Shown piece by piece: positions 1 to 8,886 of a DNA stretch of 64,000 bases. A program made the translations under genes and the position numbers. This DNA comes from a virus: IMG/VR virus record IMGVR_UViG_3300046477_000491, positions 1 to 64,000 of that record; one strand, written 5' to 3'. Each line of letters opens with the position of its first letter. Position 1 is the first letter of the stretch. A model generated the notes under the pieces. The model was given only the letters and a program-made list of their open reading frames with translations, was not told where the DNA came from and did not search any database.

Positions 1-119
1 GTCTGCTGAAGGGCCAGCACCTCGTCCTGGAGGTTGTTGACGTGCGACGCGTCGATGTCCTCCACCAGGTTCTTGTGCACGGTGAAGGACTTGTACTGCT
101 TCGGGTAGACGGCGGCCAT
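1..119 (-). CDS. Tail or fibre-associated structural protein, N-terminal part only
   Basis: The gene is cut by the left edge; 39 codons are visible, starting MAAVYPKQYKSF. Its ATG overlaps the stop of the baseplate J-like gene (ATGA), so it is translationally coupled and belongs to the late virion operon. The stretch HVNNLQDEVLALQQ looks like the short helical lead found at the N-terminus of many phage tail-fibre or collar proteins, but too little is visible to assign a family. Position just after the last baseplate wedge gene makes a fibre, receptor-binding or tail-completion role the best inference. Confidence 0.6.
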   Translation of the reverse strand, partial: MAAVYPKQYKSFTVHKNLVEDIDASHVNNLQDEVLALQQ

Positions 120-1591
120 CAGCCGATCCCTCCGGTCATGGTGATGTTGGCGATGTTGCCGACCGTCGGGATTTCCCAGGCGCGCATGACGATGTCAGCG
201 GTTCCGGTCTGGGCCGCGTCGGCGCGGGCGATGAGGGGGATGCTGACGTAGCGGACGCCGTCCACGTCGAGGAGCGTCTTGTAGAAGTCGGAGAGGGTCA
301 TCCGCATGCCGAAGTCGACGTTCGCGAAGGAGAGCATCGTCTTCAGCGCCTGCTGCACGTCGTAGAGCACGGAGGCCCGGGAGTACCGGGGCCAGCACTC
401 GACGACGACCGGGTTCGAGGCGTTGCCGACGTTCACCTTGACCGTGGTCGGGCCGGACACGGTGACCGTGGTGCCTGCCAGGGCCTTGGACTGGAGGGTG
501 CTCTGAACGTTCTGGAGGGTGGCCGCGCTCGGGGTGCCTCCGTCGGAGCCGATGACGAACACCGAGATCGAGGTATAGGTCGAAGCGATGGAGTTGGCCC
601 GGACGATGCCGGGGGTGGTCAGCGCGAGGTCGGAGAAGTCCGCGAGGGTGACACAGCGGTCCTGGGTGCGGAAGATCCTGGGGGCGTTCGCGCGGATCTG
701 GTCGTTGGTCTCCGGGTCGGCCCCGCCGGTCATGGCGGAGGAGATCGCGTTGCCGCTGGCGTCCTGCGCGAAGGTGACGCCGGGCAGGGCGGAGTCCGCG
801 ATGGCGCTGACGACGCCCGCGTTCACGTTGCCGAGCGTTCCTCCGCCCACGCGGTAGGTGGCGTAGAGGGTCAGGTTCGTGGTCGGGATGGCGCCGTTGA
901 TGTTGTCGCCGAAGCGGACCCAGGTGGCGCCCGCGTCGTCCAGGTAGGTGCTGAAGACACGGTCGCTCGGATCGGCGTCCACGATGTAGTCGATGTACGT
1001 CCACTCGGTGAGGGTGGAGACGTCGTCCACGTACACGCGCACGGTGCCGCCGATGACGGGCACGTCGGGCAGCCGGAACTCCTGCACGGGCAGACCGTTG
1101 GAGGTGCCAATGTTGACCTGCGTGCGGGTGACTCCCTGGGTGACAGCGACAGTCGCGGTGCCACCGTTCTTGGGCACAGTCACGTCGATGTTGGTCTCGT
1201 ACGTGATCGGAGAGTCGATGGTGTCGACGTAGTCCGTGACGACCTGGGTGCCCGCTGGCACGGTGACGGCCGGGCCCGGGTTGGACGTCTGGAAGGTGAC
1301 GGTGCCGCTGGCCGGGACGCCATTGGAGGGCCGGTAGCCGAGCAGGTCGGAGATCTGGAGAAGGGACATCCGCTGCGTCGCGGTCGGCAGGAAGGACTCC
1401 TGCTGGAGCCGGTCGCCGTAGTAGGAGAGGTTGTCCCCGAGGTAGGAGAACAGCTCGACCATGAGCACGCCGAAGTCGCCCTCGGAGGAGGGCACCCACT
1501 GGGGGAACGCGCGGGAGGCAAAGTCCAGGAGGCTGGCCTTGAACCCCTCGTAGTCCCGGGAGGTGTAGTCGATCGCGGGAACGTCAGCCAC
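119..1591 (-). CDS. Baseplate J-like wedge protein (T4 gp6/Mu gp47/P2 J family)
   Basis: 490 residues. The N-terminus (DYTSRDYEGFKASLL, then SEGDFGVLMVELFSYLGDNL and a YYGDR segment) is the classic opening of baseplate J-like proteins; a beta-rich middle and a C-terminal segment with VLYDVQQALKTML follow. The family forms the wedge ring that surrounds the hub and rearranges on contraction. The start overlaps the end of the gp25-like gene by 8 bases and the stop overlaps the next start, which fits a baseplate cluster. Length is normal for the family. Function is inferred from sequence resemblance plus context; confidence is high. Confidence 0.9.
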   Translation of the reverse strand: MADVPAIDYTSRDYEGFKASLLDFASRAFPQWVPSSEGDFGVLMVELFSYLGDNLSYYGDRLQQESFLPTATQRMSLLQISDLLGYRPSNGVPASGTVTFQTSNPGPAVTVPAGTQVVTDYVDTIDSPITYETNIDVTVPKNGGTATVAVTQGVTRTQVNIGTSNGLPVQEFRLPDVPVIGGTVRVYVDDVSTLTEWTYIDYIVDADPSDRVFSTYLDDAGATWVRFGDNINGAIPTTNLTLYATYRVGGGTLGNVNAGVVSAIADSALPGVTFAQDASGNAISSAMTGGADPETNDQIRANAPRIFRTQDRCVTLADFSDLALTTPGIVRANSIASTYTSISVFVIGSDGGTPSAATLQNVQSTLQSKALAGTTVTVSGPTTVKVNVGNASNPVVVECWPRYSRASVLYDVQQALKTMLSFANVDFGMRMTLSDFYKTLLDVDGVRYVSIPLIARADAAQTGTADIVMRAWEIPTVGNIANITMTGGIG

Positions 1592-2003
1592 TGATGACCT
1601 CGCTTACGGTGCCGCCGACCCGGACGACTGCTGTGTTGGACTGGAGAGCCAGGCTGGAGGGGGACGCCCCGTCCTCGCGGCGGATGTAGTCGACCTCGAT
1701 ACGGGCGAGGGACATCTGCGTGGAGTCCGGGATCGGGGTCGCCTTCTGGAGGACCACACCGGGCTCGTACGAATTGAATGCCGTGGTCACGGCACGACTG
1801 ATTTCCTGAGCGACAAAAGGCGCGTCAGGTTCGAAAAGCAGATCGGCCACGGGAACCCCGTAATCGGGGAGCATGACCCGCTCCCCCGGCTGCGTGCCGA
1901 TGAGCGCGTTCACATGCTGGGCGATCTGCCTGTCCGGGCTCGTCTCGACGGCTATGGTCCCGTCGGACGCAAGACGAAACGGAAATGCAATCTCGGTAGG
2001 CAT
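1584..2003 (-). CDS. Baseplate wedge protein, gp25/GpW family
   Basis: 139 residues. The arrangement VNALIGTQPGERVMLPDYG, then a phenylalanine/proline-containing helix and LARIEVDYI, is the gp25-like (lysozyme-like fold) signature found directly before baseplate J genes in contractile phages. It would join the J-like protein in the inner wedge. The ribosome-binding site GGGAG lies in the loop of a 21-bp hairpin whose 3-prime arm is the first seven codons of this gene, so initiation may be structurally controlled (see the hairpin at 1983-2042). It overlaps the J-like gene by 8 bases. Confidence 0.87.
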   Translation of the reverse strand: MPTEIAFPFRLASDGTIAVETSPDRQIAQHVNALIGTQPGERVMLPDYGVPVADLLFEPDAPFVAQEISRAVTTAFNSYEPGVVLQKATPIPDSTQMSLARIEVDYIRREDGASPSSLALQSNTAVVRVGGTVSEVISG

Positions 2004-2042
2004 GCTTGCATTCTCCCAGGAATGCCTACCGAGATTGCATTT
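1983..2042 (-). promoter_or_regulatory. Long start-codon hairpin of the gp25-like gene
   Basis: Positions 1983-2003 and 2022-2042 are perfect inverted repeats of 21 bases (core ATGCCTACCGAGATTGCATT) with an 18-base loop. In the leftward mRNA the 3-prime arm starts exactly at the ATG and covers seven codons, while the SD-like GGGAG is in the loop. This is seen directly. A role in translational control, RNA processing or partial termination is inference. Confidence 0.85.
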
Positions 2043-2053
2043 ACGGTTCTACG

Positions 2054-2356
2054 TCAGATACCGGGGAACGCGGACTGGGAATCCGCGAGGACCTGCTCGT
2101 TCTCCGCCGAGAGGTCGCTGTCGACCGCCTGCCTGGACGTGTTGTAGTCCTGCGCGGCCTGGTTGTATCGCGGGGCGGCGTTGTTCTGGTTCGCGGCCTG
2201 CTCCGTGCTCACCCAGGTGTCACGGATGTAGGTCTTTACCGCCAACTGCACGAGGTCCATGTCCGGAGTGTCCGCGTTGTTGGGGTAACAGGCGTGGAAC
2301 GAGGCAGCGACCCGGGGCCAGTACTCGTCGGGAACGGTGACGGTGACGTCAGCCAT
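2054..2356 (-). CDS. Small baseplate-cluster protein of unknown function
   Basis: 100 residues (MADVTVTVPDEYWPRVAASF...). The N-terminal half looks like a small alpha/beta unit (EYWPRVAASFHACYPNN, then LVQLAVKTYIRDTWVST), and the C-terminal half is a polar Asn/Gln/Ala-rich helix. No family recognised. It lies between the giant spike/fibre gene and gp25-like gene, with only 10 bases to the upstream stop, so it is probably a minor virion component or assembly factor. Confidence 0.75.
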   Translation of the reverse strand: MADVTVTVPDEYWPRVAASFHACYPNNADTPDMDLVQLAVKTYIRDTWVSTEQAANQNNAAPRYNQAAQDYNTSRQAVDSDLSAENEQVLADSQSAFPGI

Positions 2357-2366
2357 TAAGACTTCC

Positions 2367-5300
2367 TCACTTCGTGTAGGTCACTCTAAGTTGCGGAGGG
2401 TGGGAGTCGCCAACACCGTTGAAGATTCCGTAGTAGGTCTTGTCGGTGCTGGATCCCAGGTCTCCACCGAGCGTAATTCCACGATAGGGGGTGGACGCGT
2501 TCCAACTGGAATTCCAGGAGGACGGCAGGGTTACCCACTTACCGGCGCCTACCGGCCAGGAGGAAATGGTGTCGTTGACTCCACCCACGCCCGAGAATCC
2601 GGTTGGCTCGTTGGTTCCTGTGAACACGCCGATGTGCGCCGTACCTCCCCCGTTGTAGTACCAGTGGTTGGCGTACAGGTAGACCTCGACCTTTGAGACC
2701 TTCGCCGTGGAGCCCATGTCCGTGTATGGCTGCGTGCCGAAGTAGACCATCGACTTCTGCGTGCCCCAGGTGCTGGAGTAGTAGCCCTGGTACATCGAGC
2801 CATCGGTGTACCCGGCGCTGCCGAACCGGCGGGACCAGACCGCGTTGTACGTCTTGGTGTACGTCTGAGTGGCCGTGACAACCTGACCGCCCGTGTTGTA
2901 GACACCGCCTTCGTGGACCGCCGGGCCGACGTCCTCGACGTAGAAATCTGAGGACTGTCCCGGGCTGTAGTTGCGCATACCCCAGCCGGTAGCGGCGCCT
3001 GCGTGGATGCGCCCGACCCACAAGACCCGGTGAGTGCCCGGCGCGAGCGCCGTGGTGGCGCCGTACAGTCCGCCCGGGTCGGTGGAGCAGACGAGGATGG
3101 CTTCTACATCAACCGTGAAGTCGCTGCCGACGCCGTCGTAAGAGACCCCGAAGTTGCGGCCGAGCATCGTGTCGTTCACCGTCGGGCTGGCACCGTTCGG
3201 TGTGAGGATGGTGCAACCGTTCAGCGTCGTCGTCGTTCCGGACGCTTGGATAGCGTTCTCCAACTCGGACGGGGTGCCACCGCTACCTCCTCCCGTGAAG
3301 TCGAACTGCGAGCGGGCCCGGATGCGGTACATGCGCCCCTCGACTGCCGTGAAGGACAACTCGATCAGGCCGAAGGAGGCATCCGTGTTGCCGGTACCGC
3401 TCATGTAGTAGGTCGAGGAGGTCGGCTTCTGGGTCCAGCCGCGCTCGTAGGTGACCATGCCCCACGGCATGTTCCACAGCAGCGATCCCAGTTCCTGGCC
3501 CTGGTACCAGATCTGGCCGGTCGGGTCGTCGGAGGATGCCCCCGCCGGGCGCTGCGGGGTGAAGAGCGACTTGAAGGTGCCCACGCCGTTGGGGTCGATG
3601 CTTGCTGCTCCGCCCGCGAAGGTGGCGTAGGCGTTGGACGTGGTCAGTTCCGTGCCGAGTGTTCCGTCTGGCCCGAACAGCCGGATACCGGCGGCCGAGA
3701 TGTCCGTGGCGCCGTAGCCCTCGCGCATGACGAGGACGTCGTCCACGCAGATGTAGGAGAACGACGAGGTGGACAGCCCGTACGAGCCGGGGTTCAACTG
3801 CTGGAAGGTGACCCGGCCCCACAGTGCCCCGGTGGGCGCTGTCATCTCGAAGATGTCTTCGGTGTACGCCGCAGCGTTGTAGGTGACGTCGTTGACCCCA
3901 GCCATCTGGTCGGTCCAGGTGACCTTGTCCGTGCTGGTCTCGAAGGTGACGTGCAGGTGTCCGATGCCGTAGTACCAGTACCGGAACATGTACGTCTCCC
4001 CGGCGACGACTGGGAAGGGGTCGCTGGTCGCGGTTGCGGTGCCGGTGTTGTTGACCCCCAGGGTGGCCTTGCCCTGCCCGGAGCGAGCCGGGTACCCGCC
4101 TTGAGCGATCTCGATCTTGGAAACCGTTGTGGCCAGGGTGTTGTCGCTCTGGGTCAGGGTCCAGCCGACGCGGGAGGCGTCCTCGAAGCCCGGGTTGGTG
4201 ACCATGTTGCCGGTCACGGAGCCCAGGGAGAGGTGCGAGGCGTTGACGTTGCCGAGGTTGATGTTGGCGGAGTTGACCTGGCCGGTCTCGACGACCTCGA
4301 TGGTGAACATGTCCATCTCGGCCGCGCCGGATCCGCCGTTGTAGTTCAGGTACAGGCAGGGGCTGATGTACTTCACGTTCTGGTGCAGCGTGGCCGGGGC
4401 GGTCGGATTGTTGGCCGTGTTGCCGCCCGTGGGGGTGGCGGAGACGCCCTTGATGTAGCCCGTGTAGGTCACCCACGCGCCACCCGTGGTCAGGGGGACT
4501 CCCTTGGCCGCGACGTAGTGCTGGCTGGAGACGGCGTTGGAGCCGCTGGTGTTGACCAGGGTCACACCGTCGGACGCGATGCCGGTGACGCCCGCATAGA
4601 AGCCCTGGTTGACGCCTGGGGTGGAGTTGTCGGAGACCTGGCGGACCCGGCAGGTCACCCGGTAGGTGACGTTCGGGTCGAAGGGTATGAGCAGGTCCGG
4701 ACGGTAAGCGCCTTGGACGTACCCGGCGCAGCGCATGACGTAGCCGCCGGAGGCCGCGTCGGTCTTGGATACCGAAGTGAGGGTGCCACCTGCACCTGCG
4801 GCGTTCAGCCACTTGCTGGCGTTCTGGCCGAAGTCGTAGAACTTCTGGCCCACCAGTCCCTGAAGTCCGGCGGAGAACTTGTCGACGGTCATCGTTCCGG
4901 CCTTGATGCTGTTCGCGTCCAGGTTGGTGACGCTTACCAGGCTCGCGTCGATGGTGCCGGTCTTGATCGAGCCGCCGCTGATCGTGGTCGTGGTCGGGAT
5001 GGTGCCGTTGCTCAGTTGTCCGGCAGGGACGGAGACGCCTGCGCCTATGGAGCCGGTGACCGTGGTCGACGACGAGGCGCTGGTAGCGGACGTGGCGGTC
5101 GTTGCCGAGGTAGCGCTGGCCACCGTGCCGCTCACGTTGCCGCCGGTCACGACCAGGTTGGTCGCGTCGATCTGCGTGGCGGTGATCTTCCCGACGGTGA
5201 TCTTGGACGCGTCGATGCTGGCGATGACACCGCTCTGGGCCGTGATCGTTCCGGCCGCGATCTGGTTGGCCGTGATCGTGTTCGCCGCGATCTGGTTGGC

Positions 5301-6671
5301 GGTGATGGTGTTGGCCGCGAGCCTGTCGCCCGTGATCGAGCCCGCCAGGATCTGGGTAGCCGTCAGCGTCCCGGCGGTGATCTTCGAGGCGTCCAGCGAT
5401 CCGGTCGCGATGCGCGCGGCGTTGAGTGTGCCAACGTTGATCTTGCCCGCGTCGAGGTCGGAGATCTTGGCGTTGTTGATGGCCGCGTCGGCGATCTGCG
5501 CGTTGCCGATGGCGCCGTTGATGATCTTCGCCGAGCCGATCGTGGCGTCCGCGAGCTGGGTGCCGGTCACCGCGTTGTTGGCGATGTTCGTGGTGCCGAC
5601 GGCCAGGGCCGCCAGCTTGCCTGCCTCGACAGCCCCGTTGGCGATGTTCGCAGCCAGGACGGCGTTCGCCGCCAGCTTCGTGTTGTCGATGGCGCCGACC
5701 GCGATCTTCGCCGCCGACAGCGAGCCGTCGAGGATGTCCTGCGCGACGGCCTGCTTGGGGGTGTCCGAGTTCGAGCCGGACGGGGCCGATGCGATGCCGA
5801 CCTTGGAGTAGGCGACCAGCCGGTAGAAGTAGGCGCTGGCGTAGTTCTGGATGGAGTCGTACAGGAAGTCCGGGCCGGGCAGCGTGCCGATCACGACGGG
5901 GTTGGAGAATGCCGAGGTGGTGTCCCGCTGCACCTGCACGTGGGAGAAGATCGCAGGCATTGCCGTGCCGGTGTTGTCCTTGCCGTCCCATGTGACGCGC
6001 AGGCCGCCGAGCACGCCGAGGACCCCCGGCGCGGAGGGCACCGGAGGCGGGGTGGAAGCGGATGCCGTGGTGAGGTTGGCGCTCGCCCACAGGGAGGTGT
6101 TGTTGCTGGTGTCGAAGGCCGCGACCCTCACGTAGAGGGCCACGCCGGTATTAAGCCCGTCGAGGAGGACCAGGTCCTCCGTGGTGACGAAGCCGCCGCT
6201 CCAGTTGCTGTTGTCGTAGGAGGTCTGGAGCAGGTAGTGGGACAGGTCGGTGAGTGCAGTGCCGTCCTGGTTCTCGGTCGGCGGGGTCCAGCTCGCCGTC
6301 ACGCGGGCCCGGGTGGCGCCCTCGTTGGTGACGTACTGCACCGTGGTGAGGGTGAGCGCGGTCGGCTCCTTGGGCGGCAGGGCGTCGAGGGAGCCTCCGC
6401 CCCCGTCGCCGAGCTGGTCGACCTGGTCCTGGACGTCCTTGATCCCCAGCGGGGAGTAGACCGGCTTGGTGATGTCCCCGCCGGAGAACTGGACCCACAG
6501 CGTCTGGCCAACCGGCGGGATGGTGTTGGTCGGGGAAGAGGGGGCGGCCCAGGCGCTTTCGGCGTTTCCGAGTACCTGCGGAATGAGCAGCGTGACACGT
6601 GCTTCGTTCAGCGGGTCCTGGTTATTGGCAACGCTCGCCCGGTACATTCCCAGCACCGGATCAGCCGACAT
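2367..6671 (-). CDS. Large baseplate spike/tail-fibre protein with FN3 and repeat domains
   Basis: 1434 residues. Residues about 1-80 (VTLLIPQVLG...VGQTLWVQFSGGDITKPVYSPLG) resemble the OB-fold of gp5/gpV baseplate spike proteins. Two fibronectin-III-like segments follow (about 100-310, each with an SWTPP or VTWDG strand). Residues about 320-600 are short imperfect repeats with the pattern N-x-I-A-x-x-x-I-T-A, as in fibre shafts. Two jelly-roll-like regions (from VTNPGFEDASRVGW, about residue 824) suggest carbohydrate binding, and a Tyr/Gly/Trp-rich tip ends the protein. It overlaps the hub gene by 11 bases. The product probably combines central spike attachment and receptor contact. It carries one CTTAATACC copy at codons 172-174. 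Confidence 0.85.
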   Translation of the reverse strand: MSADPVLGMYRASVANNQDPLNEARVTLLIPQVLGNAESAWAAPSSPTNTIPPVGQTLWVQFSGGDITKPVYSPLGIKDVQDQVDQLGDGGGGSLDALPPKEPTALTLTTVQYVTNEGATRARVTASWTPPTENQDGTALTDLSHYLLQTSYDNSNWSGGFVTTEDLVLLDGLNTGVALYVRVAAFDTSNNTSLWASANLTTASASTPPPVPSAPGVLGVLGGLRVTWDGKDNTGTAMPAIFSHVQVQRDTTSAFSNPVVIGTLPGPDFLYDSIQNYASAYFYRLVAYSKVGIASAPSGSNSDTPKQAVAQDILDGSLSAAKIAVGAIDNTKLAANAVLAANIANGAVEAGKLAALAVGTTNIANNAVTGTQLADATIGSAKIINGAIGNAQIADAAINNAKISDLDAGKINVGTLNAARIATGSLDASKITAGTLTATQILAGSITGDRLAANTITANQIAANTITANQIAAGTITAQSGVIASIDASKITVGKITATQIDATNLVVTGGNVSGTVASATSATTATSATSASSSTTVTGSIGAGVSVPAGQLSNGTIPTTTTISGGSIKTGTIDASLVSVTNLDANSIKAGTMTVDKFSAGLQGLVGQKFYDFGQNASKWLNAAGAGGTLTSVSKTDAASGGYVMRCAGYVQGAYRPDLLIPFDPNVTYRVTCRVRQVSDNSTPGVNQGFYAGVTGIASDGVTLVNTSGSNAVSSQHYVAAKGVPLTTGGAWVTYTGYIKGVSATPTGGNTANNPTAPATLHQNVKYISPCLYLNYNGGSGAAEMDMFTIEVVETGQVNSANINLGNVNASHLSLGSVTGNMVTNPGFEDASRVGWTLTQSDNTLATTVSKIEIAQGGYPARSGQGKATLGVNNTGTATATSDPFPVVAGETYMFRYWYYGIGHLHVTFETSTDKVTWTDQMAGVNDVTYNAAAYTEDIFEMTAPTGALWGRVTFQQLNPGSYGLSTSSFSYICVDDVLVMREGYGATDISAAGIRLFGPDGTLGTELTTSNAYATFAGGAASIDPNGVGTFKSLFTPQRPAGASSDDPTGQIWYQGQELGSLLWNMPWGMVTYERGWTQKPTSSTYYMSGTGNTDASFGLIELSFTAVEGRMYRIRARSQFDFTGGGSGGTPSELENAIQASGTTTTLNGCTILTPNGASPTVNDTMLGRNFGVSYDGVGSDFTVDVEAILVCSTDPGGLYGATTALAPGTHRVLWVGRIHAGAATGWGMRNYSPGQSSDFYVEDVGPAVHEGGVYNTGGQVVTATQTYTKTYNAVWSRRFGSAGYTDGSMYQGYYSSTWGTQKSMVYFGTQPYTDMGSTAKVSKVEVYLYANHWYYNGGGTAHIGVFTGTNEPTGFSGVGGVNDTISSWPVGAGKWVTLPSSWNSSWNASTPYRGITLGGDLGSSTDKTYYGIFNGVGDSHPPQLRVTYTK

Positions 6672-7812
6672 TGATGTCCTCCAGAAGACTCGATTCCCAG
6701 AACTGCTTGTTCCTCAGCACAGCCGGGACGGTGTCGAACTTGAAACGCTTGTTCGCATCGCTTCGGAATGTTACCGCGTAGGGCTGGTCCCTTTCCGCAT
6801 CCACGGTCGTGGTGAACATCAGGCCCGTGTTGCTCTTGTCGCGGTTGATGACGTGCTTGGTGCCCGTCACCATCCACCGGCCCTTGTTGTCCGACGAAAT
6901 GGAACTGCCGGAGATCCCGATGAGTGTTCCCGGGGCGACTTTCGCCGTGCCATATATCTCGGCCTGCATGGTGATCCAGCCACGGGAAGCGAGAGTGCGT
7001 GCTTCCATAAGCGCCTGCGCGTCGGCGTAGTTGTCGACGGCTCGGGCAGTGGATATGGAATTCAGGAACGTTCCGATTCCGGTGTCGGAAGCGGAGGACG
7101 CCTTGATGACCTTTCCGGTCTTCGCATCCAGGCCGGAAATCACCGAGGTGCTGGCCGCGCCATTGCTGCGCGGAATCATCGTTCCGGTGAGAATGGAAAG
7201 GCTCTGGAGGGTGTCGTAAAGTCCCGGCGTCTGGTTCTTGGAGAACACCGGGATGTCCTGGACCTTCTGCCCGAGCAGGAGAATGCGCGGGTCGAGGAAG
7301 TACAGGGTCGAGCCCTCCACCCAGAAGCGGTAGCCGGTCTCGGACGCGAGGTCGTTGACCAGCTTGAAGTCGCTCTCTCCGGTCTGGGCCCAGTAGGTCA
7401 GGCGCCGGGCGGACGGGGAGATGACGGTGCGCAGGCCGTTCTCCCGGCCCACCTTCCGCACGATCGCGGTCGGGGACACGTTCTTCCACGACCGGGTGCG
7501 CTGGGTGTTCATCGGCAGGGTGGTCCCGATGCAGATGTAGCGCATGGTGACGTTGCGACTGCCGGAGGAGGCCAGCGCGCTGGAGTGGTGCACGTAGCCG
7601 TACCAGCGCACGATGTCGTTCGGGGAGCGTCCGTAGTCGAGCACGACCGGTGTCAGTTCGCCGTACGGGCTCGCGGCGGTGGGCGGCGTGGTCACGTCGA
7701 TGATGGCCATCGAGTGCACGCCGTAGCCCTCGCGGATTTCCACCCGCGAGATGAGGCTGCTGACCTTGTCGGTGCCCATCGACAGACGGGTGACCGGTGC
7801 TTGTTCAGACAC
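6661..7812 (-). CDS. Baseplate hub protein (gpD/gp27-like)
   Basis: 383 residues. The opening (SSLISRVEIREGYGVHSMAI), the WYGYVHH segment and the middle section RSWKNVSPTAIVRKVGREN followed by SDFKLVNDLASETGYRFWVE are typical of late-control D/gp27-like hub proteins that connect the tail tube to the spike. Overlaps on both sides (spike gene and LysM gene) support a tightly coupled hub cluster. No catalytic motif is evident. Hub assignment is from resemblance and order. Confidence 0.82.
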   Translation of the reverse strand: MSEQAPVTRLSMGTDKVSSLISRVEIREGYGVHSMAIIDVTTPPTAASPYGELTPVVLDYGRSPNDIVRWYGYVHHSSALASSGSRNVTMRYICIGTTLPMNTQRTRSWKNVSPTAIVRKVGRENGLRTVISPSARRLTYWAQTGESDFKLVNDLASETGYRFWVEGSTLYFLDPRILLLGQKVQDIPVFSKNQTPGLYDTLQSLSILTGTMIPRSNGAASTSVISGLDAKTGKVIKASSASDTGIGTFLNSISTARAVDNYADAQALMEARTLASRGWITMQAEIYGTAKVAPGTLIGISGSSISSDNKGRWMVTGTKHVINRDKSNTGLMFTTTVDAERDQPYAVTFRSDANKRFKFDTVPAVLRNKQFWESSLLEDINVG

Positions 7813-8077
7813 TGGGGATCCTGATGATCTGGCCGGGCGTGAGTTCGTCCCACGTCATGACCTCGGGGTTGGCGTCGGCGATGTGCCACCACATCCGTGC
7901 GTCGCCGTAGTACTGGGTGGCGAGCAGGTCGACGCGGTCGGAGGAGGTCCACTGGTGGTAGGTGAACTGGAAGGACCATTCGCGCTGCTGGCCCGGTACG
8001 ACGGTGAGGTTGGTGCCACGTCCGGAGGAGACCAGCGCGAGGGTGGAGCCCGCGTAGCGGGAGTTCGAGGAGATCAC
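7805..8077 (-). CDS. LysM-like baseplate/tail protein
   Basis: 90 residues, starting with GTG that overlaps the upstream stop (GTGA). The C-terminal part (SSDRVDLLATQYYGDARMWWHIADANP, then LTPGQIIRIPSV) is a LysM-like module as in tail protein X and gp53-type baseplate proteins. Such proteins sit next to the hub in many contractile phages and may bind the tail end to peptidoglycan. A much longer in-frame reading exists upstream but overlaps the 260-residue gene completely, so the short form is preferred. Confidence 0.8.
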   Translation of the reverse strand: MISSNSRYAGSTLALVSSGRGTNLTVVPGQQREWSFQFTYHQWTSSDRVDLLATQYYGDARMWWHIADANPEVMTWDELTPGQIIRIPSV

Positions 8078-8856
8078 CGGCCTGCCTTTCCGCTGGAGCC
8101 CAACTGCTCCGACGCCGACAGCGGGTCGCCCCAGTTCGCCAGGCGCGGGCCGATGATCGGCGCGTACTTGTTGCCGCCCTGCGGGGAGGGCAGGAGCGTC
8201 ACGCCCACGACGACCACGCAGCGCTGGGGGATCATCTGCTGAGTCCAGTGGGTGTACCGGACCTCCAGCGACGAGATGGTCCCGTAGTAGGACAGCGTCG
8301 AGCCGATGACGACGAACACCGGGGTGTAGATCATCGGGCCGGACGGGCCGGTGGAGAACGAGCCCTTCTTGAAGTTGTCGATGGCGCCCTGGACGTCGGC
8401 CTTGTTGTCGCCGGTCGCGCTCATCGGGGAGGCGATGCCGGTCATCCGGTACAGGGACAGGACGTCGTAGGCGACACCGAACTCGGGCACCCACGTGAGG
8501 GCGTCCCCGTAGAGTTTCGAGGAGTCCCACAGTTCGTAGGTGCGGTCGAATTGCAGCGCGAAGGACAGCGTCTGCTGGAGGGGCAGGATGAACTGCCCCG
8601 CAGTGACGTCGTTCGGCAACTGTGAGTTCGGGTCGGCGAGGACCCCCGTGTCGATGCCGTGGTTGAGGTCGATCTCGCCCGGGTTGTACAGGAAGTTGCA
8701 GCGGTAGCGCACACCGTTGATCGGCTTCTCCATGATGATGAAGCCGCGCGTCAACTTCTTGTTGTTGTCGAAACTGTGCCCGTCGTTCTGGAGGAACGGA
8801 ATGGCAGAGATCCGAGGGTCGAAAGGACCGTTGTCCACGATCTTGCTGGCGGCCAT
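8074..8856 (-). CDS. Baseplate or tail protein of unknown function
   Basis: 260 residues (MAASKIVDNGPFDPRISAIPF...). It contains GFIIMEKPINGVRYRCNFLYNPGEI, followed by segments rich in beta strands; a family of actinophage tail proteins between the tape measure and the LysM protein looks like this, but I cannot name a function. The start ATG overlaps the stop of a 9-residue mini-ORF (TAATG) and the stop overlaps the LysM-like gene start. Probably part of the tail tip. Confidence 0.75.
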   Translation of the reverse strand: MAASKIVDNGPFDPRISAIPFLQNDGHSFDNNKKLTRGFIIMEKPINGVRYRCNFLYNPGEIDLNHGIDTGVLADPNSQLPNDVTAGQFILPLQQTLSFALQFDRTYELWDSSKLYGDALTWVPEFGVAYDVLSLYRMTGIASPMSATGDNKADVQGAIDNFKKGSFSTGPSGPMIYTPVFVVIGSTLSYYGTISSLEVRYTHWTQQMIPQRCVVVVGVTLLPSPQGGNKYAPIIGPRLANWGDPLSASEQLGSSGKAGR

Positions 8857-8885
8857 TACACAGCCACCCAGGTATTAAGCCGCAT
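8856..8885 (-). CDS. Nine-residue mini-ORF MRLNTWVAV carrying the CTTAATACC motif
   Basis: An ATG one base after the tape-measure stop opens MRLNTWVAV and ends in TAATG, where the next gene starts. Codons 3-5 are CTTAATACC. Placement exactly between two genes with coupled ends suggests either a coupling peptide or a motif kept for its DNA or RNA sequence. Translation is not proven. Confidence 0.4.
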   Translation of the reverse strand: MRLNTWVAV

Positions 8886-8886
8886 G

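Noticed and set aside
3003-6674. 1223-codon open frame on the plus strand
   Set aside because: It is the mirror of the spike/fibre gene in a G+C-rich sequence; its protein is low-complexity Gly/Arg/Asp/Val text with no SD and no fold-like pattern.
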